This document shows, piece after piece, positions 28,066 through 36,665 of a DNA stretch of 64,000 nucleotides; the first letter of the stretch is position 1, and the number at the start of each line of letters is the position of its first letter. The position numbers and the translations under genes were made by a program. The notes beneath the pieces were generated by a model that was given only the letters and a program-made list of their open reading frames with translations, was not told where the DNA came from and ran no database searches. Origin of the DNA: JAIEPT01 sp038217425 (GTDB lineage: Bacteria; Planctomycetota; Planctomycetia; Gemmatales; Gemmataceae); assembly GCA_038217425.1 (NCBI GenBank), contig JBBQPM010000002.1, positions 87,045-151,044 on the forward strand, written 5' to 3'.

Positions 28066-28268
28066 GCGAGCGGGGGACGTCAGTCCCCGGGTACGTGACT
28101 CGTATGCAAAGGCGAGCGGGGGACATCAGTCCCCCGGTATGAGACTCGTATGCAAAAGGCGAGCGGGGGACGTCAGTCCCCCGGTACGTGACTCGTATGC
28201 AGAAACACGTGCGAGAATTCTGTGTTGCATTGGCGTGACGTACCGGGGGACTAACGTCCCCCGCTCGC
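28066..28268. repeat. Family A palindrome array: three direct copies plus one inverted
   Basis: Copies begin at 28066, 28112 and 28159 (spacing 46 and 47 bp), each a GCGAGCGGGGGAC...GTCCCC hairpin followed by the same ACTCGTATGCA spacer. A fourth, inverted copy occupies 28239-28268. The first copy directly follows the stop of the upstream gene. The inverted copy overlaps the last six codons and the stop of mnmA. Confidence 0.92.
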
Positions 28269-29336
28269 CATGAGCGCTTCCTCGATCCAACCGCCGCCCA
28301 GAACTTGATCGCCCCGATAAAAGACCACGGCTTGTCCCGGCGTCACCGCGGTTTGCGGTTCCGCGAACTCGACGCGCACTTCCCCGGCGCCCCCGAGCGT
28401 CACCCGCGCCGGCGCCGGTTCCGCGCGGTAGCGGATCTTCGCCTGACACTCGACGACGTCCGTCGGCTCGATCAGCCAGTTGACGTTCAGCGCACGCAGC
28501 CCCGACGCCAGCAAATCGGCCGGGTCGCCGACCCAGACGTCGCGCGTCTCCGGCACGATCTCGAGCACGTAGCGGCGCGAACCGCCGCCGAAGCCCAGGC
28601 CCTTGCGTTGGCCGATGGTGAAGCGTTCGATGCCGTCGTGCTCGGCGAGGACGGCGCCGGTCGCCTTGTCGCGGATGACTCCCGGCTGCGAAACGCCCGG
28701 GCGGTGCTCCTGTAAAAACGCGAAGTGATCGTTGCCCGGCACAAAACAGATCTCGACGCTATCGGGCTTTTCCGCCACGCCCAGTCCCGCCTCGCGCGCC
28801 AGGGCGCGGACCTCGTCCTTCCGCATGCCGCCGATCGGGAACAACAACCTCGGCAACAGACTTCGCTGCAAGCCGAACAAAACGTACGATTGGTCCTTGT
28901 TCGGATCGAGTCCCTTGCGCAGCCGCAGCGGTTCGTGGTCGATCTGCACGTAATGCCCCGTCGCGATGAAGTCGGCTTCGAGCTGTTCGCCGTACTGCCA
29001 GAGCTTGCCGAACTTGAGCCAGTTGTTGCACACGACGCACGGATTGGGCGTTCGGCCGCGAGCATACTCGTCCGCGAAGTAATCCTTGATGCGCTCGAAG
29101 TCGCTTTCGAAATCCAGGGCGTAGAACGGGATGTCGAGCCGATCCGCCACCCGGCGTGCATCGCCGGCGTCGACGGCGCTGCAGCAGCCCTTTTTGTGCG
29201 CGGGCGTGTCGTCGTCGTGGGCGTGCACCCCCGTGCGCATGAATAGGCCGACCACGTCGTACCCCTGCTTCTTCAGAAGCCAGGCCGAGACGGAGCTATC
29301 GACGCCCCCGCTCATCGCCAAGACCACGCGCGGCAT
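28251..29336 (-). CDS. mnmA: tRNA-specific 2-thiouridylase MnmA
   Basis: The protein has 361 residues. The PP-loop is A-M-S-G-G-V-D-S-S (residues 7-15). The first catalytic cysteine lies in N-P-C-V-V-C-N (about residue 98) and the second in E-I-C-F-V-P (about residue 197), with the C-terminal beta-barrel region complete. It thiolates U34 of Lys, Glu and Gln tRNAs. The last codons (A-S-G-G-R-stop) are encoded by an inverted family A palindrome, so the natural C-terminus has been replaced or extended by the repeat. The start follows the DUF1080 stop by 9 bp, suggesting an operon. Confidence 0.95.
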   Translation of the reverse strand: MPRVVLAMSGGVDSSVSAWLLKKQGYDVVGLFMRTGVHAHDDDTPAHKKGCCSAVDAGDARRVADRLDIPFYALDFESDFERIKDYFADEYARGRTPNPCVVCNNWLKFGKLWQYGEQLEADFIATGHYVQIDHEPLRLRKGLDPNKDQSYVLFGLQRSLLPRLLFPIGGMRKDEVRALAREAGLGVAEKPDSVEICFVPGNDHFAFLQEHRPGVSQPGVIRDKATGAVLAEHDGIERFTIGQRKGLGFGGGSRRYVLEIVPETRDVWVGDPADLLASGLRALNVNWLIEPTDVVECQAKIRYRAEPAPARVTLGGAGEVRVEFAEPQTAVTPGQAVVFYRGDQVLGGGWIEEALMASGGR

Positions 29337-29345
29337 ACATTCCCT

Positions 29346-29987
29346 TTACTTGGTCACCTGGACCCAGAGGTTCTTGAACTCGATTTTGCCACCGTGATTC
29401 TGAAGACACACGAAGCCGTCGCGAGGTTTGTCTTTTAATTCCGGAATCTTCGATTGATCGATGTCGATGATTTTTTCGCCGTTGAAGACGATGGTGACGT
29501 TCGGACCCTTGCAGGTGATCTCCATCGTGTTCCATTCGCCCGCGGGCTTGTGGGCGTTGACGTTCGGAGCGACGTAGCGGTAGAGCGAGCCGGTCGAGTG
29601 CTTGTTGGCCGGCTTGCCCGCGTCGTCAATGATCTGGATCTCATAGCTGGCAAACGAGGGGCGGGTCGCGGTGGAGCGTTTCGGATCGAAGACGGGCGTG
29701 CGAAAGCCGAGCCCGCTGTTGCATTTGGGCTGAAGTTTGAACTCGACGTGAAACGTGAAGTCGGCGAACTTTTGCGCGTCGTAGCGAAGGAAGCCGAAGC
29801 CCTTGCCGTCGCAGAAGATGTGTCCCTCTTTATTGACGGTCCAGACCTGTTTGGTCTCGTCGCCGACTTTGTAGTCGCTCGCCCCTTCCGCGACCCAGCC
29901 CTTGAGGTCGGTACCGTTGAAGAGCGTGACGCGCTCCTGGGCGAACGCGGACGAAGTTAGCAACATCGCGAGTAGTGCAAAGCGCAT
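29346..29987 (-). CDS. Secreted DUF1080 (3-keto-disaccharide hydrolase) protein
   Basis: The protein has 213 residues: a signal peptide (1-16, cleavage A-F-A) then one DUF1080 domain. Landmarks are L-F-N-G-T-D-L-K-G-W (residues 22-31), N-S-G-L-G-F-R-T-P (about residue 90), Y-E-I-Q-I-I-D-D (about residue 115), G-E-W-N-T-M-E-I-T-C-K-G (about residue 150) and the terminal I-E-F-K-N-L-W-V. It is expected to act on 3-keto-glycosides in the periplasm. It is upstream of mnmA on the same strand, an unrelated partner. Confidence 0.9.
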   Translation of the reverse strand: MRFALLAMLLTSSAFAQERVTLFNGTDLKGWVAEGASDYKVGDETKQVWTVNKEGHIFCDGKGFGFLRYDAQKFADFTFHVEFKLQPKCNSGLGFRTPVFDPKRSTATRPSFASYEIQIIDDAGKPANKHSTGSLYRYVAPNVNAHKPAGEWNTMEITCKGPNVTIVFNGEKIIDIDQSKIPELKDKPRDGFVCLQNHGGKIEFKNLWVQVTK

Positions 29988-30010
29988 ATCGAAACCCCCA
30001 TAAGCGAATC

Positions 30011-30040
30011 GTTTAGCCGCCGCGTCCTCGCGGCGCGACG
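30011..30040. repeat. GTTTAGCCGC-type palindrome, copy 1
   Basis: GTTTAGCCGC then a GCCGCG-TCCT-CGCGGC hairpin. It directly follows the stop codon of the RraA-like gene (minus strand). A related copy follows the stop at 54566. Confidence 0.6.
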
Positions 30041-30793
30041 TTATCCGACCGGCACGATTTTACTCTTCAATTTTTTCGCCAGCGCGTCGATGCGGTCCTT
30101 GCATCCCTTGCGCGCGTCGTTGAATCCGGCCACGGTCGCCTTGCCGGAACGGAGATAATCGAGCACCAGCGATTCCGCGGCCGCGAGATCTGGGGCGGCC
30201 TGGGCGACGGCGCCGGCGAGGTGGTTCGGAATGAGGCAGACGCCGTTGCGGTCGCCATGCAGCAGGTCGCCGGGATGGACCATCAAGCCGCCGACGTGGA
30301 CGGGGACGTTGACCTGGCCGAAATGGCAATAGCCATGCGCCGCGATGACGCCGTCGCTGAAACAGGGGAAGTTGAGCGGTTCGACCTGATCGATGTCGCG
30401 CGCGCCGCCGCTGGTGATCAGGCCCACGGCGCCGAAGGTCTTGTAGGTGGTGCACATGACTTCGCCGAACGTTGCCGCGGCGACCGGGCTGTCGAGATCC
30501 TGAAAGACGACGACGGGAGAACCGGGAAACTCTGCAAACGACGCGACCTGTTCGCCCAGCCCCGCGTAGACATTGCCCGCTTTCGGCGGCGACGCGGAGC
30601 GAAACGTCGCCGTCGAGGCATAACCGACCATCGGGGGGAGTTTGGGGTAACACGCGACGATGCGTTTATCCATGTAAAACGCCGTGCGCGGCACGATGTC
30701 GAAGAGTTCGACGATGTTGCAGACGGTGGGCGTATCGACTTTACGCAGCAGCGCGAGATCCGCCTCGGCTACGGCGTGCACTTTCAAAGCCAT
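30041..30793 (-). CDS. RraA-like family protein (possible aldolase)
   Basis: The protein has 250 residues. The RraA/HMG-aldolase-like fold is shown by the helix L-R-K-V-D-T-P-T-V-C-N (about residue 18), then G-L-I-T-S-G-G-A-R-D-I-D (about residue 128) with the R-D pair used for metal and substrate in aldolases, P-V-H-V-G-G-L-M-V-H-P-G-D-L-L-H-G-D (about residue 165) and G-D-R-N-G-V. Residues for class II pyruvate aldolases appear preserved, so it may be a metal-dependent aldolase rather than an RNase E inhibitor. The start at 30793 has AAGGA nine bases upstream; an ATG six bases earlier overlaps that site. Confidence 0.82.
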   Translation of the reverse strand: MALKVHAVAEADLALLRKVDTPTVCNIVELFDIVPRTAFYMDKRIVACYPKLPPMVGYASTATFRSASPPKAGNVYAGLGEQVASFAEFPGSPVVVFQDLDSPVAAATFGEVMCTTYKTFGAVGLITSGGARDIDQVEPLNFPCFSDGVIAAHGYCHFGQVNVPVHVGGLMVHPGDLLHGDRNGVCLIPNHLAGAVAQAAPDLAAAESLVLDYLRSGKATVAGFNDARKGCKDRIDALAKKLKSKIVPVG

Positions 30794-30860
30794 GAGCATT
30801 CCTTTCCGGGAAACGAACGGGCGTTTGCGGGAAGGTATTGTAGCGGGGGCAAATCATGCT

Positions 30861-30894
30861 TGCCACAGAAGGCGCCGAGAACAGAGAGAAAAAG
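30861..30894. repeat. Half copy of the ACCACAGAG-type repeat
   Basis: A CCACAGAAGGCGCCGAGAAC-like left arm without a matching right arm nearby; a degraded relative of the element at 24848-24981. The rest of the 227-bp interval 30794-31020 holds nothing else recognised. Confidence 0.45.
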
Positions 30895-31020
30895 ACCCTG
30901 AGGCGCATGACGTTCAATGTGGGTAATGCGAATGATGGGGTGCTCCGCTCGTAGGGCCGCCTGCCCTACGTTGCGTCTCCGACGCAGCGAATCGATTGTT
31001 GCCGAATATGGCCTACGGAA

Positions 31021-31305
31021 CTATCCAGCGGCGACTTCGGCCGGCTTCTTGCCTGCATCCTTTTTCTTCATCAACCCCTCGGGTTTGAAGAAGACGAGCG
31101 CCGTCACCACCAGTCCCATGGCACTGAAGAAACCGGTGCGGCGCACGACCATATCCTTGGCGAACAGGTATAGGAGCGGATGAGTGGTTTCGCCTTCGAT
31201 GAAGAACCAGGGCGCCGCCACGACGGTAGCGCCCAGCGCGAAGGCGAGAGATAGGGTAAGGCCGAACAGGAACATCGGCAGATAGACTTGCAAGCGCGGC
31301 GACAT
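31021..31305 (-). CDS. Small membrane protein, unknown function
   Basis: The protein has 94 residues and two hydrophobic segments (about residues 7-31 and 58-78), ending in a lysine-rich tail. GGAGGGACGT before the ATG at 31305 gives a clear start; an upstream in-frame ATG at 31389 would overlap enolase and lacks such a site. It lies 62 bp downstream of eno on the same strand, with a hairpin between, so it may be expressed at reduced level by readthrough. No family recognised. Confidence 0.6.
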   Translation of the reverse strand: MSPRLQVYLPMFLFGLTLSLAFALGATVVAAPWFFIEGETTHPLLYLFAKDMVVRRTGFFSAMGLVVTALVFFKPEGLMKKKDAGKKPAEVAAG

Positions 31306-31332
31306 ACGTCCCTCCGTGGACGGATTGGCGAA

Positions 31333-31356
31333 GGGCGCTCCGAAGCAGGAGCGCCC
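31333..31356 (-). terminator. Hairpin after eno (terminator or attenuator)
   Basis: A 9-bp GC-rich stem (GGGCGCTCC / GGAGCGCCC) with a 6-nt loop starts 11 bp after the eno stop. Only two T residues follow on the minus strand, so termination may be partial. Confidence 0.55.
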
Positions 31357-31367
31357 CTTGCAAATCT

Positions 31368-32672
31368 CTATCGGCGCGAGGTAGGCCAAACCTCCGTGCC
31401 AAAGCGGGCCGATTCGCCCAGTTCCTCCTCGATTCGCAGCAACTGATTGTATTTCGCGATACGATCGGTACGACTGGCAGAACCGGTCTTGATCTGTCCG
31501 CAGTTCGTCGCCACCGCGATGTCCGCGATTGTCGCATCCTCCGTCTCGCCCGAACGATGGCTGACGATCGACGTCATCGCATTGCGGCGTGCCAGCTCGA
31601 TCGCGTCGAGCGTCTCGCTGAGCGTGCCGATCTGGTTGACCTTGATGAGGATGCTATTGGCCGCCTTCTTGTCGATGCCCTGCTGGAGCCGTTTGACGTT
31701 GGTGACAAAAAGGTCGTCGCCGACGAGTTGGACCTTGTCGCCCAACTCCTTGGTCAGCTTGACCCAGCCGTCCCAATCGTCCTCGGCCAGGCCGTCCTCG
31801 ATGCTGCGGATGGGCCATTTCTTGCAGTACCCCTTCCACAGGTCGATCATCTCGTCGCTGGTGATGATCTTGTTCGGATCGCTCTTGAAGAAGCAGTAGC
31901 CGACCTTGCCCTTGTGCTTGGCCTCTTCGAAGAGTTCGGTGGTGGCCGGGTCGAGGGCGAAGAAGATGTCGGAGCCGAGCTTGTAACCGGCCTTCTCGAC
32001 GGCGGTGGCGATAACTTCGAACGCCTCGTCGATCGACTTCAGGCTCGGCGCGAAACCCCCTTCGTCGCCCACGGAAGTGTTCAGGCCCTTGTCGTGCAGC
32101 ACCTTCTTTAGCGAGTGAAAGATCTCGGCGCCCATCCGCAGCGATTCGCGGAAGGTCTCGGCGCCAAACGGCATGATCATGAACTCCTGGACGTCGACGT
32201 TGTTGTCAGCATGCTTGCCGCCGTTCAGGATGTTCATCATCGGCACGGGGAGGACCTTGGCGTTGGTGCCGCCGAGGTAACGGAAGAGCGGCAGCCCGAG
32301 CGAGGCGGCGGCGGCGTGCGCGACGGCGAGCGAGACGCCCAGGATCGCGTTGGCGCCGAACTTCGCCTTGTTGGGCGTGCCGTCAAGTTCGATCATCAGG
32401 CTGTCGATGCCGGTCTGATCGAAGGCGCTGAGGCCCAGGATTTCGGGGGCGATCAGCTCGTTGATGTTCTGGACGGCCTTGAGCGTACCTTTGCCGAGGT
32501 AGCGTTTCTTGTCGCCGTCGCGGAGCTCGGCCGCTTCATACGCTCCGGTGCTAGCGCCGCTGGGAACGGCCGCGCGCCCCGTGGCGCCGTCGGCGAGGAT
32601 GACTTCGGCTTCCAGCGTCGGGTTGCCGCGCGAATCGAGGATTTCGCGAGCGTGAATGTGCGTGATTTCCAT
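31368..32672 (-). CDS. eno: Enolase
   Basis: This 434-residue protein is full length. It has the N-terminal A-R-E-I-L-D-S-R-G-N-P-T (residues 8-19), the catalytic region S-G-A-S-T-G, the metal ligands in F-A-L-D-P, S-I-E-D-G and G-D-D-L, and the family signature I-L-I-K-V-N-Q-I-G-T-L-S-E (about residue 341). It interconverts 2-phosphoglycerate and phosphoenolpyruvate in glycolysis. The upstream neighbour is 75 bp away on the same strand and functionally unrelated. Confidence 0.98.
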   Translation of the reverse strand: MEITHIHAREILDSRGNPTLEAEVILADGATGRAAVPSGASTGAYEAAELRDGDKKRYLGKGTLKAVQNINELIAPEILGLSAFDQTGIDSLMIELDGTPNKAKFGANAILGVSLAVAHAAAASLGLPLFRYLGGTNAKVLPVPMMNILNGGKHADNNVDVQEFMIMPFGAETFRESLRMGAEIFHSLKKVLHDKGLNTSVGDEGGFAPSLKSIDEAFEVIATAVEKAGYKLGSDIFFALDPATTELFEEAKHKGKVGYCFFKSDPNKIITSDEMIDLWKGYCKKWPIRSIEDGLAEDDWDGWVKLTKELGDKVQLVGDDLFVTNVKRLQQGIDKKAANSILIKVNQIGTLSETLDAIELARRNAMTSIVSHRSGETEDATIADIAVATNCGQIKTGSASRTDRIAKYNQLLRIEEELGESARFGTEVWPTSRR

Positions 32673-32747
32673 GAAGAAATTCTCGGTTGGAGAGAGTCGT
32701 TGCCAGGAGGAATGATATGGCCCGACGTCCGACGAGGCGAGTCGGCG

Positions 32748-34646
32748 TCACGGCGCCAGCTTCGCGTCCAGGCGCCGACCCATCGGCGAATCGGGGGCGA
32801 CATACGATTGCGCGATCCGGTACACCCGCCGAGCCTCCTCGGCATTGCCCAGCCGTTCGTTCGCCCAGCCGAGCGTGAACAGGATCTGCTCGTCGGCGAC
32901 CTCGGTCGCCAGATTCGCCGAGCGCGCGAGCCAGAACGCTTCCCAGAAACATTCGCGCGTTTCGAAGACGCCTCCGCGCAGACGCATCTGGGCGCCTCGG
33001 CGGGCTTCGTTCGGCCAATCCGGCGCGAGTTCGAGGCCGCGGGCGATCAACGCGCCCACGCGCGCCTTCTTCTCCTCGTCGTCGTGGTAACGCAGATCGA
33101 GCAGGTTCGCGAGATAAAAGTGGGCCTGCACGTTGTTCGGTTCTTGACGCAACGTCCGCTCCAGCATGTCCTCCGCCTCAGCCCAACGCTCCTGCATCGG
33201 CAGAAAGACGCCGAGGTTCACCATCGGCCTGGCGTCCTCGTAGCGGAACTCCAGCGATTTCTCGAGCAGCGCGATCCCCTCGGCCAGCTTCCCCTGGCGC
33301 ACGCGCAGGGCGCCGAGGTTGTAGTTCGTGAAGAAATTGGGCTGCATCTGCGCCAGGGCGATCTCGTGATGTTTGAGCGCGCTGTCCCACTGGCCACGCC
33401 GCTGAAAGTCCTCGGCCAGGTGGATGTGCGCCTTGAAGTTCGCGGGCCGTTTGCGCAGGACGTCCTCCCACAACGTGACGCCCGACTGATAGTCGAGATT
33501 GCGGCGATAAGTGAGCCCTCCCAGAACGACGAGGGCCACGGCGAGCACGCAACTGGCGACGCGAGGATTGCGGAGCGCCGCATCTCCGGCCAGGACCGCG
33601 CCCACGACGACGGCCGCCAGCGACAGGTACATGCGATATTCGCAGCAGACGTCGAGCAGCGCGAAGATCGAGGAGGACATGGCGAGCACGCCGAAAAACC
33701 AGGCGCCGAGGAAGCCCCACCAGGTCGCACGCAGGACGCCGTAGAGCGTGGCGCCGAGCAACGTCAGCACGAGCGCGAGGGAGGGGAGCGCGTCGAGCGG
33801 ATTGCGGACGATGGGCCAATCGCGGTAGTCGAAACAGAGATCGGTCGGCAGCAGGGCGAGTTTGAGGTAGCGCAGGATCACGCCCGGCTGCGTGAGTAGA
33901 TATTCGTAGGTGCCGAAATCGCGGAGCACGAACCCGCCGCTGGCGACGCCCGTGGGCGCGACGACGCCGGGCAACCGCGTCATCAGCGGAAAGACAAGGA
34001 CGAGGAAGTAACCGAGATGAACCCACTTGCGTTGCCGCCAGACGTCGCCCCACGACTCGGCCAGGAAGACGCGGTCGAACAGCAGCACCAGGAACGGCGC
34101 CGTGAGCATCGTCTCCTTGCACCCGGACCCAACGACGCCGCAGGCGATGCCGAGCGCGTACCAGCCCGGCGCGCCGGTAGCGCCGCGGAGGAGGAAGTAG
34201 ATGCAGGCGAGGTAGCAGAGCCCCATCATCGATTCGCAGCGCTGGATCAGGTACGTGACGGCGCCCGTGTTCAGCGGATGGACCAACCAGATTGCCGCGA
34301 CCGCAAACGCCAGCCCGACTTCGCGACCGCGGAAACGTCCCTGCCAGCGCGGCAATTCGAGCGTGCGCCCAACGATGCCGAACAGCGTGAGTCCGGCCAG
34401 CACGTGGACGGCGAGATTGAGCGCGTGATACCCCGCCAGCGAGCCCCCCAGGAGCTGATTGACGTAGATCGAGCCGGCAATGACCGGACGATTGCGCAGA
34501 TAGGCGTACGCATCGGCGAAGTTGTTCACGTAGTCGAACGCGGGGATGTACAGATAATCGTCCAGCTGCAGCGAACCGCCGAAGGCGTTGCAGTAGGCCA
34601 GCAGGCCGAGCAGAACGAGCAGCGCGATCGCCTTGGCGCGGGACAT
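32748..34646 (-). CDS. TMTC-like membrane protein with C-terminal TPR repeats
   Basis: The protein has 632 residues. The N-terminal half has about 10 membrane helices in a GT-C-like arrangement with an acidic first loop (L-Q-L-D-D-Y-L-Y) and the R-P-V ... Y-H-A-L-N-L-A-V-H sequence seen in TMTC/PMT-like mannosyltransferase relatives. The C-terminal part (about residues 400-600) has four or five TPR units such as A-H-I-H-L-A-E-D and N-Y-N-L-G-A-L-R. It may transfer sugars from a lipid carrier to proteins or act in surface assembly; the activity is inferred. The ORF extends upstream to 35093, but the ATG at 34646 begins the first helix, 8 bp after the previous gene. Confidence 0.78.
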   Translation of the reverse strand: MSRAKAIALLVLLGLLAYCNAFGGSLQLDDYLYIPAFDYVNNFADAYAYLRNRPVIAGSIYVNQLLGGSLAGYHALNLAVHVLAGLTLFGIVGRTLELPRWQGRFRGREVGLAFAVAAIWLVHPLNTGAVTYLIQRCESMMGLCYLACIYFLLRGATGAPGWYALGIACGVVGSGCKETMLTAPFLVLLFDRVFLAESWGDVWRQRKWVHLGYFLVLVFPLMTRLPGVVAPTGVASGGFVLRDFGTYEYLLTQPGVILRYLKLALLPTDLCFDYRDWPIVRNPLDALPSLALVLTLLGATLYGVLRATWWGFLGAWFFGVLAMSSSIFALLDVCCEYRMYLSLAAVVVGAVLAGDAALRNPRVASCVLAVALVVLGGLTYRRNLDYQSGVTLWEDVLRKRPANFKAHIHLAEDFQRRGQWDSALKHHEIALAQMQPNFFTNYNLGALRVRQGKLAEGIALLEKSLEFRYEDARPMVNLGVFLPMQERWAEAEDMLERTLRQEPNNVQAHFYLANLLDLRYHDDEEKKARVGALIARGLELAPDWPNEARRGAQMRLRGGVFETRECFWEAFWLARSANLATEVADEQILFTLGWANERLGNAEEARRVYRIAQSYVAPDSPMGRRLDAKLAP

Positions 34647-34654
34647 CGAGCACC

Positions 34655-36226
34655 TCACAACGGCCGAATGCGGACCGCGACGAAAAGTTTGAAGGGCGAA
34701 AACGCGCCGCCCGGCGCCCCGGCGACGACCACGCGCCACTGCTCCGGCCGCCCGCGCAGCGCCTGCGCCAGTTCGCCCTGTTTCTCCGCATCGATCCAGA
34801 CGATGTTGACGCCGTGGCGATCGAACAGATCCTCCCAGCCGGGCTTGGCCGTCAGCATCACCATGAAGTCGTCCCAGTGATCGCGCGGGAAGTACTGGGC
34901 GTGCGAGTAGACGAGCACCGGCGCCTCCTTGCCGTGCCGCCAGATTGGATAATCGCCCAGATTGTCCGGCGTGAAAATCTTCCCGGGAACCTGCTGCAGT
35001 TCCTTCGGCAATTCCACGAGCGTGACCGGCGTCACCATCTTCTGCAGCGCAACCGGTTGATTGCCGAGGAGGAGCTGCCCCGCGCCGGTCCACAATAGCG
35101 TGATCGCGCCGAGCGCCACGCTGAAGAGCGTCTTTCTAAGACTCGGAACACTTTCGTAGGTGCAAATTCTGGCGGGCCAAAGCGGCAGGAGAATCCACGG
35201 GGCGAGCAGCACCCACCAGGCCATGAGGCGTTCTTGAAACAGGGGCCCGATGCCGAAGGTAAGCGTGAGGAGGAGCGCCGTGGGCGTCAGCGTCCGCGGA
35301 CTCAGCGCTTGCGAGCCGGCGAGGAGCGCGAGGATCGCGAGGTAGCCCCAGTGTCCCCCCGCGGCGCGGTGAAAGTCGAGCGGCAGCCATTCCTCGAGCG
35401 TGCGGACGTTGTAGTTGCCGCCGAACTCGAGCGCCGCCCGGTAGATCCCGAATCCGAACGGATGCGTCAGGCCGACGACGAAGAGCGCCGCGCCCAGCGC
35501 CACGCTCCATCGGCCGCCGACTTCGTCGCGAATGCCGAACTGCAGCGTACGACCCGCGATAAAGATCGAAAGGAGCACGAAGCCGAGCACAAATGACCCG
35601 TGCAGATTCGCCCAGAGCGCGATTGCCAGCACCATGATCGTCACGGTGCGCCAGGTCGGCGCCGGGTTGCTCAAGAGAAACAGCAGCCACGCGAAGCAGA
35701 GTTCGCCCAGTGCCTGGGGCCGCTGAACGCTGAACGGCACGACATGCAAGACCAGCAGAAGTGCCAGCCCGGCGACCGCGAGCGGCATCGACCCGCTCGC
35801 CCGGCGATACGCGAGCAATAAGAGCAGCAGCTTGCCGCAGACGATGAGGGCGTGCAACGAGCGCAGGAGTTCCCCGCCCCCCGCCGGCCCGGCCAGCGCT
35901 GCGCCCGCCGAGTACGTCACGTACAGGAAACTCTGCGACAGCCACATGAACGGAACGTACGCTGCCTGCGGATCGCTATAGGGCGAGAACATCTCGTGCG
36001 GCGGAAACTGCCGCTCGTTGACGAGGTATTCGCCAAACTTGAGATGCCCCCACAGATCGCTATGCACCAGGGGCGTCATCGAGCTAAAGAACACGAGGCA
36101 AACCGCGAGCAGAACCCCGGCGAGGACGTGGCTCGCCTGGAAATAATACGGCGCCCAGGGCGAGTTCGGATCGGTGAAGTCAAACCCCGGCTCGGGCTCG
36201 TCGGCGTTCTCGGCGCCCGCGGTCAT
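34655..36226 (-). CDS. Large multi-pass membrane protein, GT-C-like
   Basis: The protein has 523 residues with about 11 membrane segments. An acidic N-terminus is followed by a helix and a first large loop, H-S-D-L-W-G-H-L-K-F-G-E-Y (about residue 60), a D-x-x-x-H pattern seen in GT-C-fold glycosyltransferases. The soluble C-terminal region (about 400-523) includes D-N-L-G-D-Y-P-I-W. It is probably co-transcribed with the TMTC-like gene (8 bp gap), so the two may act in one glycosylation or export step. The start at 36226 gives the expected short N-terminus; the upstream frame is Arg-rich and unsupported. No characterised family was assigned. Confidence 0.72.
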   Translation of the reverse strand: MTAGAENADEPEPGFDFTDPNSPWAPYYFQASHVLAGVLLAVCLVFFSSMTPLVHSDLWGHLKFGEYLVNERQFPPHEMFSPYSDPQAAYVPFMWLSQSFLYVTYSAGAALAGPAGGGELLRSLHALIVCGKLLLLLLAYRRASGSMPLAVAGLALLLVLHVVPFSVQRPQALGELCFAWLLFLLSNPAPTWRTVTIMVLAIALWANLHGSFVLGFVLLSIFIAGRTLQFGIRDEVGGRWSVALGAALFVVGLTHPFGFGIYRAALEFGGNYNVRTLEEWLPLDFHRAAGGHWGYLAILALLAGSQALSPRTLTPTALLLTLTFGIGPLFQERLMAWWVLLAPWILLPLWPARICTYESVPSLRKTLFSVALGAITLLWTGAGQLLLGNQPVALQKMVTPVTLVELPKELQQVPGKIFTPDNLGDYPIWRHGKEAPVLVYSHAQYFPRDHWDDFMVMLTAKPGWEDLFDRHGVNIVWIDAEKQGELAQALRGRPEQWRVVVAGAPGGAFSPFKLFVAVRIRPL

Positions 36227-36665
36227 CGGCTGGTCCGCCTCGAGATAAAGGATGGTTGCAAGTGTTGTATCGGCACGCGGGGCCAGGAGAAGAGGATTTC
36301 GAAACGGTGCTGCAATGCGCGTGCGCCGGGCTCGATTTTGCGATCGCAAATTTGAGTTTTCGCAACAAAAGCAGCCAAGAACGCCTCCCCGCCGCATCGA
36401 TCACGGCCTCGCATGCCCCTCAGTTCCCCCACTCTGCCGCCCGCTACAATCTTTTTCTGCCCGCAAAGTCGATACGGCTAAACTTCTTCGACTAACTTGC
36501 CGATATTCTCGATGTCGTCTCCAAAAGGGAATTTGGTCTGGCGTCCTTCCGCCTCCTTTTCGTATACTCCGGATTGCCGACGGAGGACCAGGGATGGACT
36601 CCACATTAAGGCTCTGAGAAACCCAAGCCGGGTCTCTCGGCTCCCAAACGGAACAGGGGAGTAAC
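36227..36665. other. Intergenic region upstream of lpxA
   Basis: 439 bp between divergent genes. No reliable coding frame was seen. A hairpin at 36616-36638 (GAGAAACCC / GGGTCTCTC, one mismatch, 5-nt loop) lies about 30 bp before the lpxA start and could be a 5' leader structure. The promoters of both genes must be here, but none could be assigned confidently. Confidence 0.5.

Noticed and set aside
28066..28268. Possible CRISPR array (regularly spaced repeats)
   Set aside because: The repeats are palindromic, the interspersed sequences are identical rather than unique, one unit is inverted, and no cas gene is present.
32115..33899. A 594-codon plus-strand open frame over eno and the TMTC-like gene
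   Set aside because: It runs antisense across two well supported genes and ignores their boundary.
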